64,000 bases of DNA. Origin: JARRON01 sp037383845 (GTDB lineage Bacteria > Pseudomonadota > Gammaproteobacteria > Steroidobacterales > XN24). The notes under the pieces were generated by a model. The model worked only from the letters and a program-made list of their open reading frames with translations, was not told the DNA's origin and searched no databases. The DNA lies in the NCBI GenBank assembly GCA_037383845.1, contig JARRON010000001.1:1-64000 (forward strand), given 5' to 3'. Of the stretch, positions 26,837 through 35,600 are shown piece after piece. Made by a program: the position numbers and the translations under genes. Every line of letters starts with the position of its first letter. Position 1 is the stretch's first letter.

Positions 26837-28258
26837 TCAGACGAGCTTCTTTCCCTCGATGAACGTCGCCGCCCGGTCGCACATGGCGCGGTAGGCGGGC
26901 TCGAAGAAGAACTCGTCCTCGCCCCAGGGCTGGAGCTTGTCGAGCCAGGTGGCGTTCTCGTCATACTTCGCGAAGAAGGGCTTCTGCACCCAGTCCGGAT
27001 CGCGGCCCTGGATGAAACGGAGCACGAAGACCTTCTCGCCGTTGATCTCCGTCACGCCCTGGACTTCGACCTTGCCCGGGCCGGCGCTCATGGACGGGCC
27101 CCGGGCCGTGCGCGCCAGCCCCGAGACCCGCTGGATGGCATCTCGATAGATGTCCCAGGCCCTGGCCAGGGGCACCTCGAAATAGTTCCGCGCCCCGGTG
27201 TCCCGCTCCACGAACATGTAGTACGGCACGATGCCGAGCTGGACCTGGGTCTGCCACATGCGCGTCCACGCATCCGCGTCGTCGTTGATGTGGGCCAGCA
27301 GCGGCCCCTGGCTCCGGATCTGAGCACCGGTTCCCCGCAGGCGCCGGATGGCGCGCCGGGCGATTTCGGTCTCCATCTCCTGCCAGTGGTTGTAGTGGGC
27401 CATGATGGCCACGTGCTTGCCGGCCCTGACCAGGCGTTCCAGCAGGCGCAGCAGGCCATCTGCGTCGCGGTCGGTGACGAACCGCTGGGGCCAGAACGTG
27501 AGAGCCTTGGTGCCGATGCGGACCGTGCGGATATGCTCGAACTGTGGCCCGGTGAGGGGCTCAAGATAGGCGCGGAGGTTGGCGGTGTTCATCACCATGG
27601 GATCACCACCGGTCATCAGCAGGTCCGTGACCTCCGGGTGCTTGCGCAGGTAATCGAACAGGGGCCTGGAGCCCGCTGCCGCCATGCGGAAATCTCGCTC
27701 GCCCACGAACTGCGCCCAGCGAAAACAGAACGTGCAGTAGGCATGGCACACCTGCCCGTTTTTCGGGAAGAACAGCACGGTCTCCCGGTACTTGTGCTGC
27801 AGGCCGGCGAAAACCGTGCCGTCGTCCTCCCTCGGCACGTTCATCTCCATCTGGCCGGCGGGATGGGGATTGAGTTTCTCCCGCAGTTCCCGGACCAGGG
27901 ACGCACGTGCTTCCCGGGAAGCATCCCGACGGAAGAGATCGGCCATGCGACCGAAATCCTCGTCAGCAAGCATGCCGCGCTGGGGAAACACGAGCTGGAA
28001 TATCGGATCTTCCGGCACCCGGGACCAGTCGATGAGCTGCCGCACCACGTATTCGTTGGCGCGGAACGGAAGCACTTCAGCGACCACCCGCATGTCGAAG
28101 CGGATGTCCTCATCCAGCGTCGACAGTTCCGGAATGGTGTCCAGGTCCCTTGCGGTGAAAACCCGGTACCGCTCCCTTCCGCGGCTGGGGGCCGACGGGC
28201 TGACAAAATTTTCGGGGCGGAGGATGTCCGCCCGGGTCGTACCCTGATTGTCAAACAT
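26837..28258 (-). CDS. Lysine 2,3-aminomutase-like radical SAM protein (KamA/AblA type, 473 aa)
   Basis: Radical SAM enzyme with the Cx3Cx2C cluster motif CHAYCTFC (Cys171, 175, 178 from the chosen start). The lysine-aminomutase-type segments LLMTGGDPMVMNTANLRAYL, RIGTKALTFWPQRF and HYNHWQEME are present. Known members need PLP and 4Fe-4S and interconvert alpha- and beta-amino acids, or prime EF-P (EpmB). At 473 aa this is longer than EpmB. No AblB-type acetyltransferase or EpmA is adjacent, so neither beta-lysine osmolyte synthesis nor EF-P modification is supported by context. Start ATG 28256-28258 with AGGAA upstream; a longer frame to 28306 is less likely. Confidence 0.82.
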   Translation of the reverse strand: MFDNQGTTRADILRPENFVSPSAPSRGRERYRVFTARDLDTIPELSTLDEDIRFDMRVVAEVLPFRANEYVVRQLIDWSRVPEDPIFQLVFPQRGMLADEDFGRMADLFRRDASREARASLVRELREKLNPHPAGQMEMNVPREDDGTVFAGLQHKYRETVLFFPKNGQVCHAYCTFCFRWAQFVGERDFRMAAAGSRPLFDYLRKHPEVTDLLMTGGDPMVMNTANLRAYLEPLTGPQFEHIRTVRIGTKALTFWPQRFVTDRDADGLLRLLERLVRAGKHVAIMAHYNHWQEMETEIARRAIRRLRGTGAQIRSQGPLLAHINDDADAWTRMWQTQVQLGIVPYYMFVERDTGARNYFEVPLARAWDIYRDAIQRVSGLARTARGPSMSAGPGKVEVQGVTEINGEKVFVLRFIQGRDPDWVQKPFFAKYDENATWLDKLQPWGEDEFFFEPAYRAMCDRAATFIEGKKLV

Positions 28259-28465
28259 AGATTTGGCTTCCTGGCGCTCCCCTATGCCGGGGAGGCGGGG
28301 GCGCAAACAGGCCGTCGCGGCCGCGCGCGGGAGATCTCGAGGGCCCTCGGCCCGAGACGAAAGGATTCGGCGGGATTCCTCCGCACGCCGTATCCAGCAA
28401 AGCCTGGCTACCTTGCCTGCGGGTCACCTCCGTGTCAAACGAGCGCGGATGCGGAGACGATGGCT

Positions 28466-28852
28466 TCAGCCGGCGCCCGGATCCCTCTGCATGACCCCGA
28501 AGATATTGCCGTCCGGGTCTTTCAGGTAAGCCAGCCAGCCCACGCCCGGCACGGGCATCCGCGGGACAGCGACGCTCGCCGACAGGGCCTCGGCTCGTGC
28601 AAGGCAGTCATCCACGGACGGCACGTCTACCGTGCACACGAAGCCGTTCACAGGCTGGCCATCCTCGGGAACGCCCCCGCGGCGAGGGAGCAGCCCTCCA
28701 TCGATACCGGTCTCGCTTCCCGGCCCGGTATGGATCACCCAGTAGTCTTCTTCGCCAAGGCGCTGGAAGCGCCAGCCGAACAGGGCTTCGTAGAAGCTCA
28801 TCAGCCGTTCGGGCGCCGAGGCCTGGATTTCGAAATGTACGACTCTTGCCAT
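28466..28852 (-). CDS. VOC/glyoxalase-superfamily protein (128 aa)
   Basis: Small vicinal-oxygen-chelate fold protein: MARVVHFEIQASAPERLMSF opens the first beta-alpha-beta-beta-beta unit, and YLKDPDGNIFGVMQRDP is the typical C-terminal end with the metal-site Glu position replaced by Gly-Val. Such proteins bind a metal and a small substrate; activity cannot be assigned. ATG preceded by AGGGGA. Lies 22 bp beyond the start side of the DUF885 gene and in the same direction. Confidence 0.8.
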   Translation of the reverse strand: MARVVHFEIQASAPERLMSFYEALFGWRFQRLGEEDYWVIHTGPGSETGIDGGLLPRRGGVPEDGQPVNGFVCTVDVPSVDDCLARAEALSASVAVPRMPVPGVGWLAYLKDPDGNIFGVMQRDPGAG

Positions 28853-28874
28853 CAGTCCCCTTCCGGTGGCCGGG

Positions 28875-30671
28875 CTACAGCGCAGGTCCGGCGTCCGGTC
28901 CCAGCATCGTTTCCCGCAGCAGCGGGACAGGCGGCCCGCCGTAGGACAAGAACGCGTCGTGGAACGCCCCCCAGGCCTCCCGCCCTCCCCGCTCGGCGGT
29001 CCAGTCGCTGCGCAGCCTGCGGATCATGATCTTGCCCAGGGTGTAGTTCAGGTAGCCCGGGTCATAGGTGCCGCGGTAGGCCTGCTGTCGGGCGTTGCCG
29101 GGGTCCTGGAAGGCCGCTTCCCGGAACATCTGGTCGCATTCTTCCACGCTCATGCCCTGGGTGTGCAGCCCGATCGCACACAGGAAACGGACGTTCCGGT
29201 AAAGCGCCTTGTTGATCTGGCCGATTCGAAACTCGGCCCGGCCGCCGGGCAGGCCACCGTCAAGGCCCGCTTCCCACATCATCTCCTCGGCGTAATGGGC
29301 CCAGCCTTCGACGAACGCGGAGTTGGTGAAAAGGCGCCCGATGAGGCTCTGGGCCCGGTTGGAGTGCAGGAACTGGACGAAGTGTCCGGGCCAGACCTCG
29401 TGCACGGAGGTGGACATGAGGTCCGCCTGGCCCGGGATGTAGTCGCGCTGCTCTTCCTCCGGCCAGGAAGGGTCCGGCGGCGCGATGTAGTAAGTGGACG
29501 GCATCCCCAGGTCGAACGGCCCGGCGACGTTGATGTAGGCGAAGTTCGTCCTCGCGTGGGGCGGAGCCGCCTTCACGTAGACGGGCTCGTCTCCGGGAAT
29601 ACTCACCAGCCGGTTCTCCACGAGGAATCCCTTGATCACGCCCAGCTGAGCGCGGGCCGCTGCCACCGCGCCGCCTTCCGGCTTCCGGGCGTTCATCTTC
29701 GCGAGACAGGCCGCAGCCCCGTCCGCCTCGGGGGCGAACTCCGCGCAGGCGGCCTCGAGTGCTTCCAGGTTACGTTCGAGGTCTTCCCGGCCGATTCGCT
29801 CCAGGTCGTCCAGCCCGATTGCCAGGCCCTGGGTCTTGAGCAGCATCCGGGAATACAGCTCCGGCCCCATGGCGAAGTCCTCGGTCGCCGTCTCCCTGAG
29901 CGACTCGAACCACGCAGCCAGTTCTTCCAGAGCCGCAACGGCCTCGCCGTTGGCCTCGTCGAACTGCTCCCAGAGCGCCCGGCTTTCCACTTCCCCGAAC
30001 GCCTCCCGGATGTCGTCGCCCATGAATGACGCCAGTCCGCCGAAGGTAGCCAGGCCCTGCTCGACCCACGTGCGGGGCATGGGCGTCCGGAGATTCGCCC
30101 GGATCTGAGCCAGCGCGCCGGGCAGGTTTCCGGCGAACTTGATGTAGGCGGCCATGCGCTCGTGGACCGGGGCGTACGGTACGGACGCGTAGATGTCCGG
30201 ATCGATCCGGTCCATGAACCAGTCGAAATAGAAATTCGGGTTCCGGAACGGCCACTGCGCATCGTCGAGCCAGAACAGGGCCCGGTCTATGGCAGAAAGC
30301 AGGTAGCGCCGCTCGAACTGCCGGGCCTCGTCGAGGGTGGCGCCGTCAAAGGCCTCGACTTCAGCGCGGAATGCCTTCAGTCGCTCGATCTCGGCGCGTA
30401 TCCCCTCGGCGCTCCAGTCGGGAAGCATGCCGTCGAACTCGTGCCGTCCCACACTGACGGCAAACACCGGGTGGGCCTGCAGCCATTCCTCCACGTAGCG
30501 TTCCGCAAGAGCGTCCCAGCGAGCCTCCGGCGGGCGCTCGACGGTGCCGGCGGCCGGGGCGGCGGTGGCTTCTGCCGGATCCCGGGAGGACGGCCCGGCG
30601 CGCTCGGCTTCCGAACAGCCGGCGAACAGGAGCGTGGCGACGGCCAGGACGGCCGGAACGAGTCTGTGCAT
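28875..30671 (-). CDS. DUF885 lipoprotein, probable zinc peptidase (598 aa)
   Basis: Signal peptide with lipobox: MHRLVPAVLAVATLLFAGC, so a lipidated envelope protein. DUF885 core with the HExxxGH metal motif VHEVWPGHFVQF and the downstream VEGWAHYAEEMMWE helix. Proteins of this family are annotated as putative M3/M32-like metallopeptidases; few have been tested. The frame is open to 30812, but the ATG at 30669-30671 begins the signal peptide. A second DUF885 protein lies at 45549-47309. Confidence 0.85.
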   Translation of the reverse strand: MHRLVPAVLAVATLLFAGCSEAERAGPSSRDPAEATAAPAAGTVERPPEARWDALAERYVEEWLQAHPVFAVSVGRHEFDGMLPDWSAEGIRAEIERLKAFRAEVEAFDGATLDEARQFERRYLLSAIDRALFWLDDAQWPFRNPNFYFDWFMDRIDPDIYASVPYAPVHERMAAYIKFAGNLPGALAQIRANLRTPMPRTWVEQGLATFGGLASFMGDDIREAFGEVESRALWEQFDEANGEAVAALEELAAWFESLRETATEDFAMGPELYSRMLLKTQGLAIGLDDLERIGREDLERNLEALEAACAEFAPEADGAAACLAKMNARKPEGGAVAAARAQLGVIKGFLVENRLVSIPGDEPVYVKAAPPHARTNFAYINVAGPFDLGMPSTYYIAPPDPSWPEEEQRDYIPGQADLMSTSVHEVWPGHFVQFLHSNRAQSLIGRLFTNSAFVEGWAHYAEEMMWEAGLDGGLPGGRAEFRIGQINKALYRNVRFLCAIGLHTQGMSVEECDQMFREAAFQDPGNARQQAYRGTYDPGYLNYTLGKIMIRRLRSDWTAERGGREAWGAFHDAFLSYGGPPVPLLRETMLGPDAGPAL

Positions 30672-30790
30672 GTATGCAACGCCTGCGGGTAAGGGGAGGC
30701 AGAAAGCTAGCAGCGTTTCCGCAACGCCGTCGAGTCCCTGGCGGCAGGGGACCCCGGATCGCCGCGGTTCCCCGCCCGGGCAGGCATCCC

Positions 30791-30796
30791 TATACT
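30791..30796 (+). promoter_or_regulatory. Candidate -10 element for the NhaC-type antiporter gene
   Basis: TATACT, five of six matches to the sigma-70 -10, 28 bp before the GTG start. The -35 position is poor (TTCCCC at 30768-30773). Confidence 0.3.
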
Positions 30797-30823
30797 GCGG
30801 CGGTCGCGACACGGGAGGAGACG

Positions 30824-32356
30824 GTGCATCGAGGCAGCAGGCATCCAGAGGCCATCCGCGTACCCAGCCTGCCCCAGTCCGTCGCGCCGCTGCTGGTCCT
30901 CGTCAGCCTGCTGTCCCTGTCCGTCTGGCTCTTCGGCGCGGACTCCTCCCAGGGAGCCAACCAGATCGCGCTGATTCTTTCTGCGGCGGTGGCGGCAGCC
31001 ATTGCCGTTCGCAACGGCGAGACCTGGGGTGACATCCAGGAAGCCATCGTCCGCGGTATTTCCACGGCGATGGGCGCCATCCTGATTCTGTTCGCCATCG
31101 GCGCCCTGATCGGCACCTGGAGCCTGGCCGGTACGGTGCCGGCCATGATCTATTACGGCCTGAAGATCCTGTCCCCCACCTTCTTCTACCCCTCGGCAGC
31201 CGTCATCTGCGCCCTGACGTCGGTGGCCATCGGCTCCAGCTGGACCACCGCCGGCACCCTGGGCATCGGCCTGATGGGCATCGCGGGCGGCCTGGGACTT
31301 TCGCCGGAGATCACCGCTGGCGCAGTGATCTCCGGCGCGTACTTCGGCGACAAGATGTCGCCCCTGTCCGACACCACCAACCTGGCCCCTGCGGTGGCAG
31401 GCACCGAGCTGTTCACCCACATCCGCCACATGGCGTGGACGACCGGCCCGTCGTTTCTCATCGCCGTGGCCGGCTTTACCGTCGTCGGCGTCGCAGGCAG
31501 CGGTCCCAGCGGCAGTGCCGACATCGGGCCGATGTCGGCCGTCCTGGTCGAGACCTACAACCTCAGCCCGCTTTCCCTGATACCCCTGGTGATCGTGCTG
31601 GGCCTTGCCCTGGCCAGGTTCCCCGCCCTGCCGGTCATACTCGCTGGCGCACTCCTGGGCGCCGTCACCGCAGTCCTGCTGCAGCCGGACCTCGTAGCCG
31701 CCTTTGGCGCCGGCGACGGCCTGCCCCGCCCGCTGGCAATGCTGAAGGGTGCATGGATCAGCCTCTTCGATGGCTACACGTCGGATACCGGCAACGCCGC
31801 GGTGGACGACCTGTTGTCGCGAGGCGGCATGTCCAGCGTGCTCACCACGATCTGGCTGATCCTGTCGGCGCTGACCTTCGGGGCCGTACTGGAACACGCG
31901 GGCATGCTGCAGCGGATCATCCAGGGCGTCATACGCAGCGCCAGGAGCACCGGCGCCCTCATCTCCGCCGTGGTCTTCACGTCCATCGGCACGAACGCCG
32001 CCACGGGCGACCAGTACATCGCGATCGTGCTCCCCGGCAGGATGTTCCGGGCGGAGTTCCGGCGCCGGCGGCTCAAGGCCCGCAACCTCTCCCGGTCCAT
32101 CGAGGATGCCGGCACACTCACGTCGCCGCTCATCCCCTGGAACACCTGCGGTGCCTACATGGCCACGACCCTTGGCGTTGCCACCGTGGCCTACCTGCCC
32201 TGGTGTTTCCTCAACCTGGTCAATCCGCTGGTGGCGATCCTGTACGGCATCCGCGGCTTCACCATCGAGCGCGTGCCCGAGGGCGACGAGATGCCCGAGA
32301 TCGACATGGAACCCCGCCGTTCCGCGTCAGCGCAGGCCGGCAGGAACCCGGGCTGA
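30824..32356 (+). CDS. nhaC: NhaC-type Na+/H+ antiporter (510 aa)
   Basis: Polytopic inner-membrane antiporter. Helices begin at VAPLLVLVSLLSLSVWLFG. Family markers include TAMGAILILFAIGALIGTWS, a conserved core SSWTTAGTLGIGLMGIAGGL, GAYFGDKMSPLSDTTNLAPA and the late FTSIGTNAATGDQYIAIVLP. It exchanges Na+ (or malate/lactate in some relatives) for H+. Start is GTG at 30824 because GGGAGGAG lies four bases upstream; longer frames to 30674 overlap the divergent gene. Divergent from the DUF885 lipoprotein. Confidence 0.85.
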   Translation: MHRGSRHPEAIRVPSLPQSVAPLLVLVSLLSLSVWLFGADSSQGANQIALILSAAVAAAIAVRNGETWGDIQEAIVRGISTAMGAILILFAIGALIGTWSLAGTVPAMIYYGLKILSPTFFYPSAAVICALTSVAIGSSWTTAGTLGIGLMGIAGGLGLSPEITAGAVISGAYFGDKMSPLSDTTNLAPAVAGTELFTHIRHMAWTTGPSFLIAVAGFTVVGVAGSGPSGSADIGPMSAVLVETYNLSPLSLIPLVIVLGLALARFPALPVILAGALLGAVTAVLLQPDLVAAFGAGDGLPRPLAMLKGAWISLFDGYTSDTGNAAVDDLLSRGGMSSVLTTIWLILSALTFGAVLEHAGMLQRIIQGVIRSARSTGALISAVVFTSIGTNAATGDQYIAIVLPGRMFRAEFRRRRLKARNLSRSIEDAGTLTSPLIPWNTCGAYMATTLGVATVAYLPWCFLNLVNPLVAILYGIRGFTIERVPEGDEMPEIDMEPRRSASAQAGRNPG

Positions 32357-32503
32357 CCATCGCTGCCCGTCACGGTCTCCGCGAGGAGGCCCCGGGTGCC
32401 GCGCAGCACAGAACGCAGGTGCCGGCAGAATCGCCGCGCGTCCTTACTGCCGCCGCCGCGGTGGTCTACGTTAGGGTGGAACATTCCCGAAGTGGCAACA
32501 GCC

Positions 32504-32510
32504 GGGAGGC
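32504..32510 (+). promoter_or_regulatory. Shine-Dalgarno supporting a CTG start for the GNAT gene
   Basis: GGGAGG (32504-32509) lies seven bases before CTG 32517-32519. No ATG, GTG or TTG exists in this frame between the stop TAG at 32472-32474 and GTG 32622. Confidence 0.5.
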
Positions 32511-32516
32511 GCGAAA

Positions 32517-33329
32517 CTGGACACTCTTGCTGCAGCGACCGAGCGAATCGAGCGGGAGGCGCTGACGGAGCTTCACCGCGGGGCCTCCGCGGACCTGTCG
32601 GCATCCCTGGGCACCCGAGTCGTGGAGATCAACGGGGCCATGGCGTCCATCGTCGCCGGGGCTCCAGGATGCATCGTCCTAAACCGCGTCATCGGGTTGG
32701 GGCTGGCCTCCCCGGCTACCGGGGCCGACCTCGAGGACATCCTCGACCAGTACGAGCGCGCGCGGGCCGGACGGTTCTTTCTGCACTTGCATCCTGAAGC
32801 CCGCCCGCCGGATCTTCAGGACAGGCTGGAGGCGGCGGGCTTCGTGTCGGCACGGGCCTGGCGCAAGTTCCGTCGCCCGGCGGGCCCGGTGGACAAGCGG
32901 GCGTCGTCACTGCAGATCCGGGAGGTGGGCCCGGAGCACGCCGGGGCCTTCGGTCGAATTGCCGCGGCGGGCTTCGATCTTCCGCCCCGGGCCGCACCCC
33001 TGGTGGCGGGCCTGGTGGGACGCCCCGGCTGGCACATGGTGATGTCCTTCGACGGGGACGAGCCGGCGGGCACAGGCGCACTCTTCATCCAGGAAGGCAT
33101 CGCCTGGACCGACTGGGCCGCGACCCGGCCGGAATACCGGCGCCGGGGCGGGCAGGCGGCGGTGCTGGCCCGTCGCCTGGAGATTGCCATGGAGGCAGGC
33201 TGCGAATGGGTGGTCACCTGCACGGGAGAGGCCGTGCCGGGCGATCCGCAGCACTCTTACGGCAATATCCTCAAGGCCGGCTTCGAGGAATGGACCCTGC
33301 GCCCCAACTACGCCCCGGCGCCGACCTGA
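32517..33329 (+). CDS. GNAT-family N-acetyltransferase (270 aa from CTG, 235 aa from GTG)
   Basis: C-terminal GNAT fold: GALFIQEGIAWTDWAATRPE, then the acetyl-CoA loop YRRRGGQAAVLARRL (R/QxxGxG/A type). The N-terminal half (MASIVAGAPGCIVLNRVIGL) resembles a second, degenerate GNAT-like domain. Substrate unknown. The first standard start is GTG 32622, but the open frame upstream encodes LDTLAAATERIEREALTELH, a typical opening for this subgroup, from a CTG at 32517 with a strong Shine-Dalgarno. Convergent with rlmJ. Confidence 0.75.
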   Translation: MDTLAAATERIEREALTELHRGASADLSASLGTRVVEINGAMASIVAGAPGCIVLNRVIGLGLASPATGADLEDILDQYERARAGRFFLHLHPEARPPDLQDRLEAAGFVSARAWRKFRRPAGPVDKRASSLQIREVGPEHAGAFGRIAAAGFDLPPRAAPLVAGLVGRPGWHMVMSFDGDEPAGTGALFIQEGIAWTDWAATRPEYRRRGGQAAVLARRLEIAMEAGCEWVVTCTGEAVPGDPQHSYGNILKAGFEEWTLRPNYAPAPT

Positions 33330-33375
33330 GCGGTCGGCTGACTGCCGGACGACCGGGCAGCCGCCAGCGGCGCTC

Positions 33376-34227
33376 TCAGTGGGTCTTTTCTTCGCTGCGG
33401 AGCCAGTCCACCCGGGTCCGTCCGCCGGGCTCGCACAGCTGCCCGCACAGTTCCGCGAGGATCGGATCCAGCTGCGCGGCGATGCCCCAGGGCGGGTCCA
33501 CCACCACAAGGCCGCAGCCGTTGAGTCCTGCCGCGTTGTCGGGCGGTCGCACGGCGAGCTCGGCCCGAAGCACAGACTTGCCCGGCACGTCGCCCAGCGC
33601 CCGGTAGAAGCCGGCCAGCTCCCGCTGGTCCTTGACCGGGTACCAGGCCGCGAGCACTCCCTCCGGCCAGCGCCGTCGGGCCAGCGTGAGTCCCGCCACC
33701 ACCCGGCGGAAATCATCCGGCGCCTCGTAGGGAGGATCCATGAGCACAAGCCCCGCCCTGGGCGCCGGGGGCAACAGACCCCCCAGTGCCTCGTATCCGT
33801 CCCTTTGGTGCACGGCGACCCGCCTGTCGTGCCGGAACAGGCGCGTCAGTTCTCCGGCGGCAGCCGGCTCCAGCTCCGCGAGGAACAGCCGGTCATCGGG
33901 ACGTGTCGCCCCGGCCGCCACCAGGGGCGACCCCGGGTAGGCCCGGAGTGTGCGCTGGTTTTCCGGCAGAGCCGCCACCAGCCTCATGAAGCGGGCCAGC
34001 ACGGGATGGCGGGGCCGGTAGCCGGCCAGGCGCCCGATGCCGGCCTCCCACTCGGCGGAGCGCTGCGCCTCGGCGGAGTCCAGCCGGTAAAAGCCGGCGC
34101 CGGCGTGGGTTTCGACGTAGCTCACCGGGCGAGGCTTCTCGCACAGCCGTCCGACGAGCCCGGTCAGCAGAACGTGCTTGAAGACGTCCGCGAAATTTCC
34201 TGCGTGAAAGGCGTGCCGGTAGTTCAC
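33376..34227 (-). CDS. rlmJ: 23S rRNA (adenine2030-N6)-methyltransferase RlmJ (283 aa)
   Basis: Starts MNYRHAFHAGNFADVFKHV, the highly conserved RlmJ opening. SAM-site region YVETHAGAGFY and the catalytic N6-adenine motif LVLMDPPYE; a second VVVDPPWG follows. RlmJ methylates A2030 of 23S rRNA. The start is GTG 34225-34227, directly adjacent to the stop of the MazG-like gene, so it is co-transcribed with it and with the VanZ-like gene upstream. Confidence 0.93.
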   Translation of the reverse strand: MNYRHAFHAGNFADVFKHVLLTGLVGRLCEKPRPVSYVETHAGAGFYRLDSAEAQRSAEWEAGIGRLAGYRPRHPVLARFMRLVAALPENQRTLRAYPGSPLVAAGATRPDDRLFLAELEPAAAGELTRLFRHDRRVAVHQRDGYEALGGLLPPAPRAGLVLMDPPYEAPDDFRRVVAGLTLARRRWPEGVLAAWYPVKDQRELAGFYRALGDVPGKSVLRAELAVRPPDNAAGLNGCGLVVVDPPWGIAAQLDPILAELCGQLCEPGGRTRVDWLRSEEKTH

Positions 34228-34590
34228 TTAGTACTGGTTGTACTTGCGGTGGTCTCCACGCACCTGGTCGACAGGATACTTGCGCCGGTTGGACTCGACC
34301 TTGGCGGAAACTGCGGAAGGCAGGTCGGTGCCCAGCCGGTCCGCCAGCCTGACGAGGTAGATCAGCACGTCGGCCATCTCCGCCTCGATGCGCGCGCGGC
34401 GGGCGGCGTCCGGTGCCTGGCTTTCCTCGGCGTCGAGCCACTGGAACTCCTCCAGGAGTTCGCCCGCCTCGGCGGCCAGGGCCATGGCCAGGTTCTTCGG
34501 GTTGTGGAAGCGCGTCCAGTCTCGCTCCTCCGCAAAGGCAGCCAGCTCCTCCGCCAGGGATTCCAGCCACGGGGACCGTTGTTCTGTCAT
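34228..34590 (-). CDS. MazG-like nucleotide pyrophosphohydrolase (120 aa)
   Basis: Single-domain all-alpha NTP pyrophosphohydrolase of the dCTPase/MazG-like type. The motif LAAEAGELLEEFQW (EExxE metal site) pairs with EAEMADVLIYLVRLAD (ExxD). Members cleave (d)NTPs to NMP and PPi to clean the nucleotide pool. ATG overlaps the stop of the upstream VanZ-like gene by 4 bp (ATGA), and its own stop abuts the rlmJ GTG. Confidence 0.9.
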   Translation of the reverse strand: MTEQRSPWLESLAEELAAFAEERDWTRFHNPKNLAMALAAEAGELLEEFQWLDAEESQAPDAARRARIEAEMADVLIYLVRLADRLGTDLPSAVSAKVESNRRKYPVDQVRGDHRKYNQY

Positions 34591-35600
34591 TCCCTGGAAA
34601 TCCTCAGGTGGTGAACGTAGAGCCTGAAAGGTTCTGACGGTTCCGCCAGGAAAAGACCCACCCGCCGCATGGTGGACAGCTTCATCGCCCGGCCCGACGG
34701 AGTCATGCGAAGCTCCTCCAGGTCCAGGTAGAAGTCATTGGCGCCGGGCCTGATCATCAGCGGCCAGTCCATCCGCTGGTCCGGCGGCTGAGCCGGGGTC
34801 CGGTCCGACAGCCGAAGCACCAGCTCCACTGGCGCCTCCCGCGGCGAGAAGATGTGCAGGGACAGGGTGTCGAATCCCGTCCAGTCCTTATAGACCTCCG
34901 AGACCTCCACACCGCCCCCGACCGTTCCGTCGAAAAGGACGAGCGCCACCTCCCGGCCGGCGCGCCGCGGCCAGGCTTCAGGGCCATCGCCCCGGAAAAG
35001 CTCTGCGTGCTCCACCCGGACGAACGGCACCTGCCATTCCGCAGCCAGGTCGACCACCACCGGGAACGCCCCGGCCCGCCCGGCGTAGTTGAGGCTGATG
35101 GAAACAAGCGGCATGTAGACGGCGACCAGCAGTAGAACGCCCAGCACCTCGGTGATGCGCCGGGGCCAGCCCCGGAGCCAGTAGTGCTCCCGGCGGAGGG
35201 GCTTGTCCAGGGAGGCGCTGATAAGCAGAAAGCCCAGGATGCCGGCGGCGTCGCGGACAAATAAGTCCCAGTTCCCGTCGCGGACCACGTGAAACACGGC
35301 CGCTGCCGCGACGGTGACGACAAAGGCAATCAGGTAATAAAGGGAACGCTTGCGTATCCAGCGCCGTCCCACCAGGGCCGTGAGTTCCAGCACGATGAGG
35401 GACGCAAAGCCAAAGGCCAGCGCATGGCGCAGCCCGTAAAGGGTTTCCTCCAGCAATCCCTTCGGAGTTCCGAGCCCCAGCAGGGCCCCGAGAAAAAGCA
35501 GGGTAGCGACGTACAGCACCGTCCGCCGCGCGGCGGGCCCGCGCCGGACGCCAGGCACGGGCACCCGATCCGGGACGCCGGTCGGACTTTCCTCAGCCAA
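34587..35600 (-). CDS. VanZ-like membrane protein with C-terminal beta-sandwich-like domain (337 aa)
   Basis: Several membrane helices (about 27-43, 57-75, 86-105, 117-130, 149-167) in a VanZ-like arrangement, for example YGLRHALAFGFASLIVLELT. A soluble C-terminal half follows: DWTGFDTLSLHIFSP, LVLRLSDRT, MIRPGANDFYLDLEEL. That half aligns in pattern with the protein at 36081-37118 and looks like a carbohydrate-binding or galactose-binding-like sandwich. I chose TTG 35598-35600 with GGGGGAG about ten bases upstream; GTG 35762 would add a low-complexity extension. Role unknown; an envelope function is likely. Confidence 0.7.
   Translation of the reverse strand: MAEESPTGVPDRVPVPGVRRGPAARRTVLYVATLLFLGALLGLGTPKGLLEETLYGLRHALAFGFASLIVLELTALVGRRWIRKRSLYYLIAFVVTVAAAAVFHVVRDGNWDLFVRDAAGILGFLLISASLDKPLRREHYWLRGWPRRITEVLGVLLLVAVYMPLVSISLNYAGRAGAFPVVVDLAAEWQVPFVRVEHAELFRGDGPEAWPRRAGREVALVLFDGTVGGGVEVSEVYKDWTGFDTLSLHIFSPREAPVELVLRLSDRTPAQPPDQRMDWPLMIRPGANDFYLDLEELRMTPSGRAMKLSTMRRVGLFLAEPSEPFRLYVHHLRISRE

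Noticed and set aside
26636..29029. 797-codon plus-strand open frame
   Set aside because: Runs antisense through DedA, the KamA-like and VOC genes; a GC-rich shadow.
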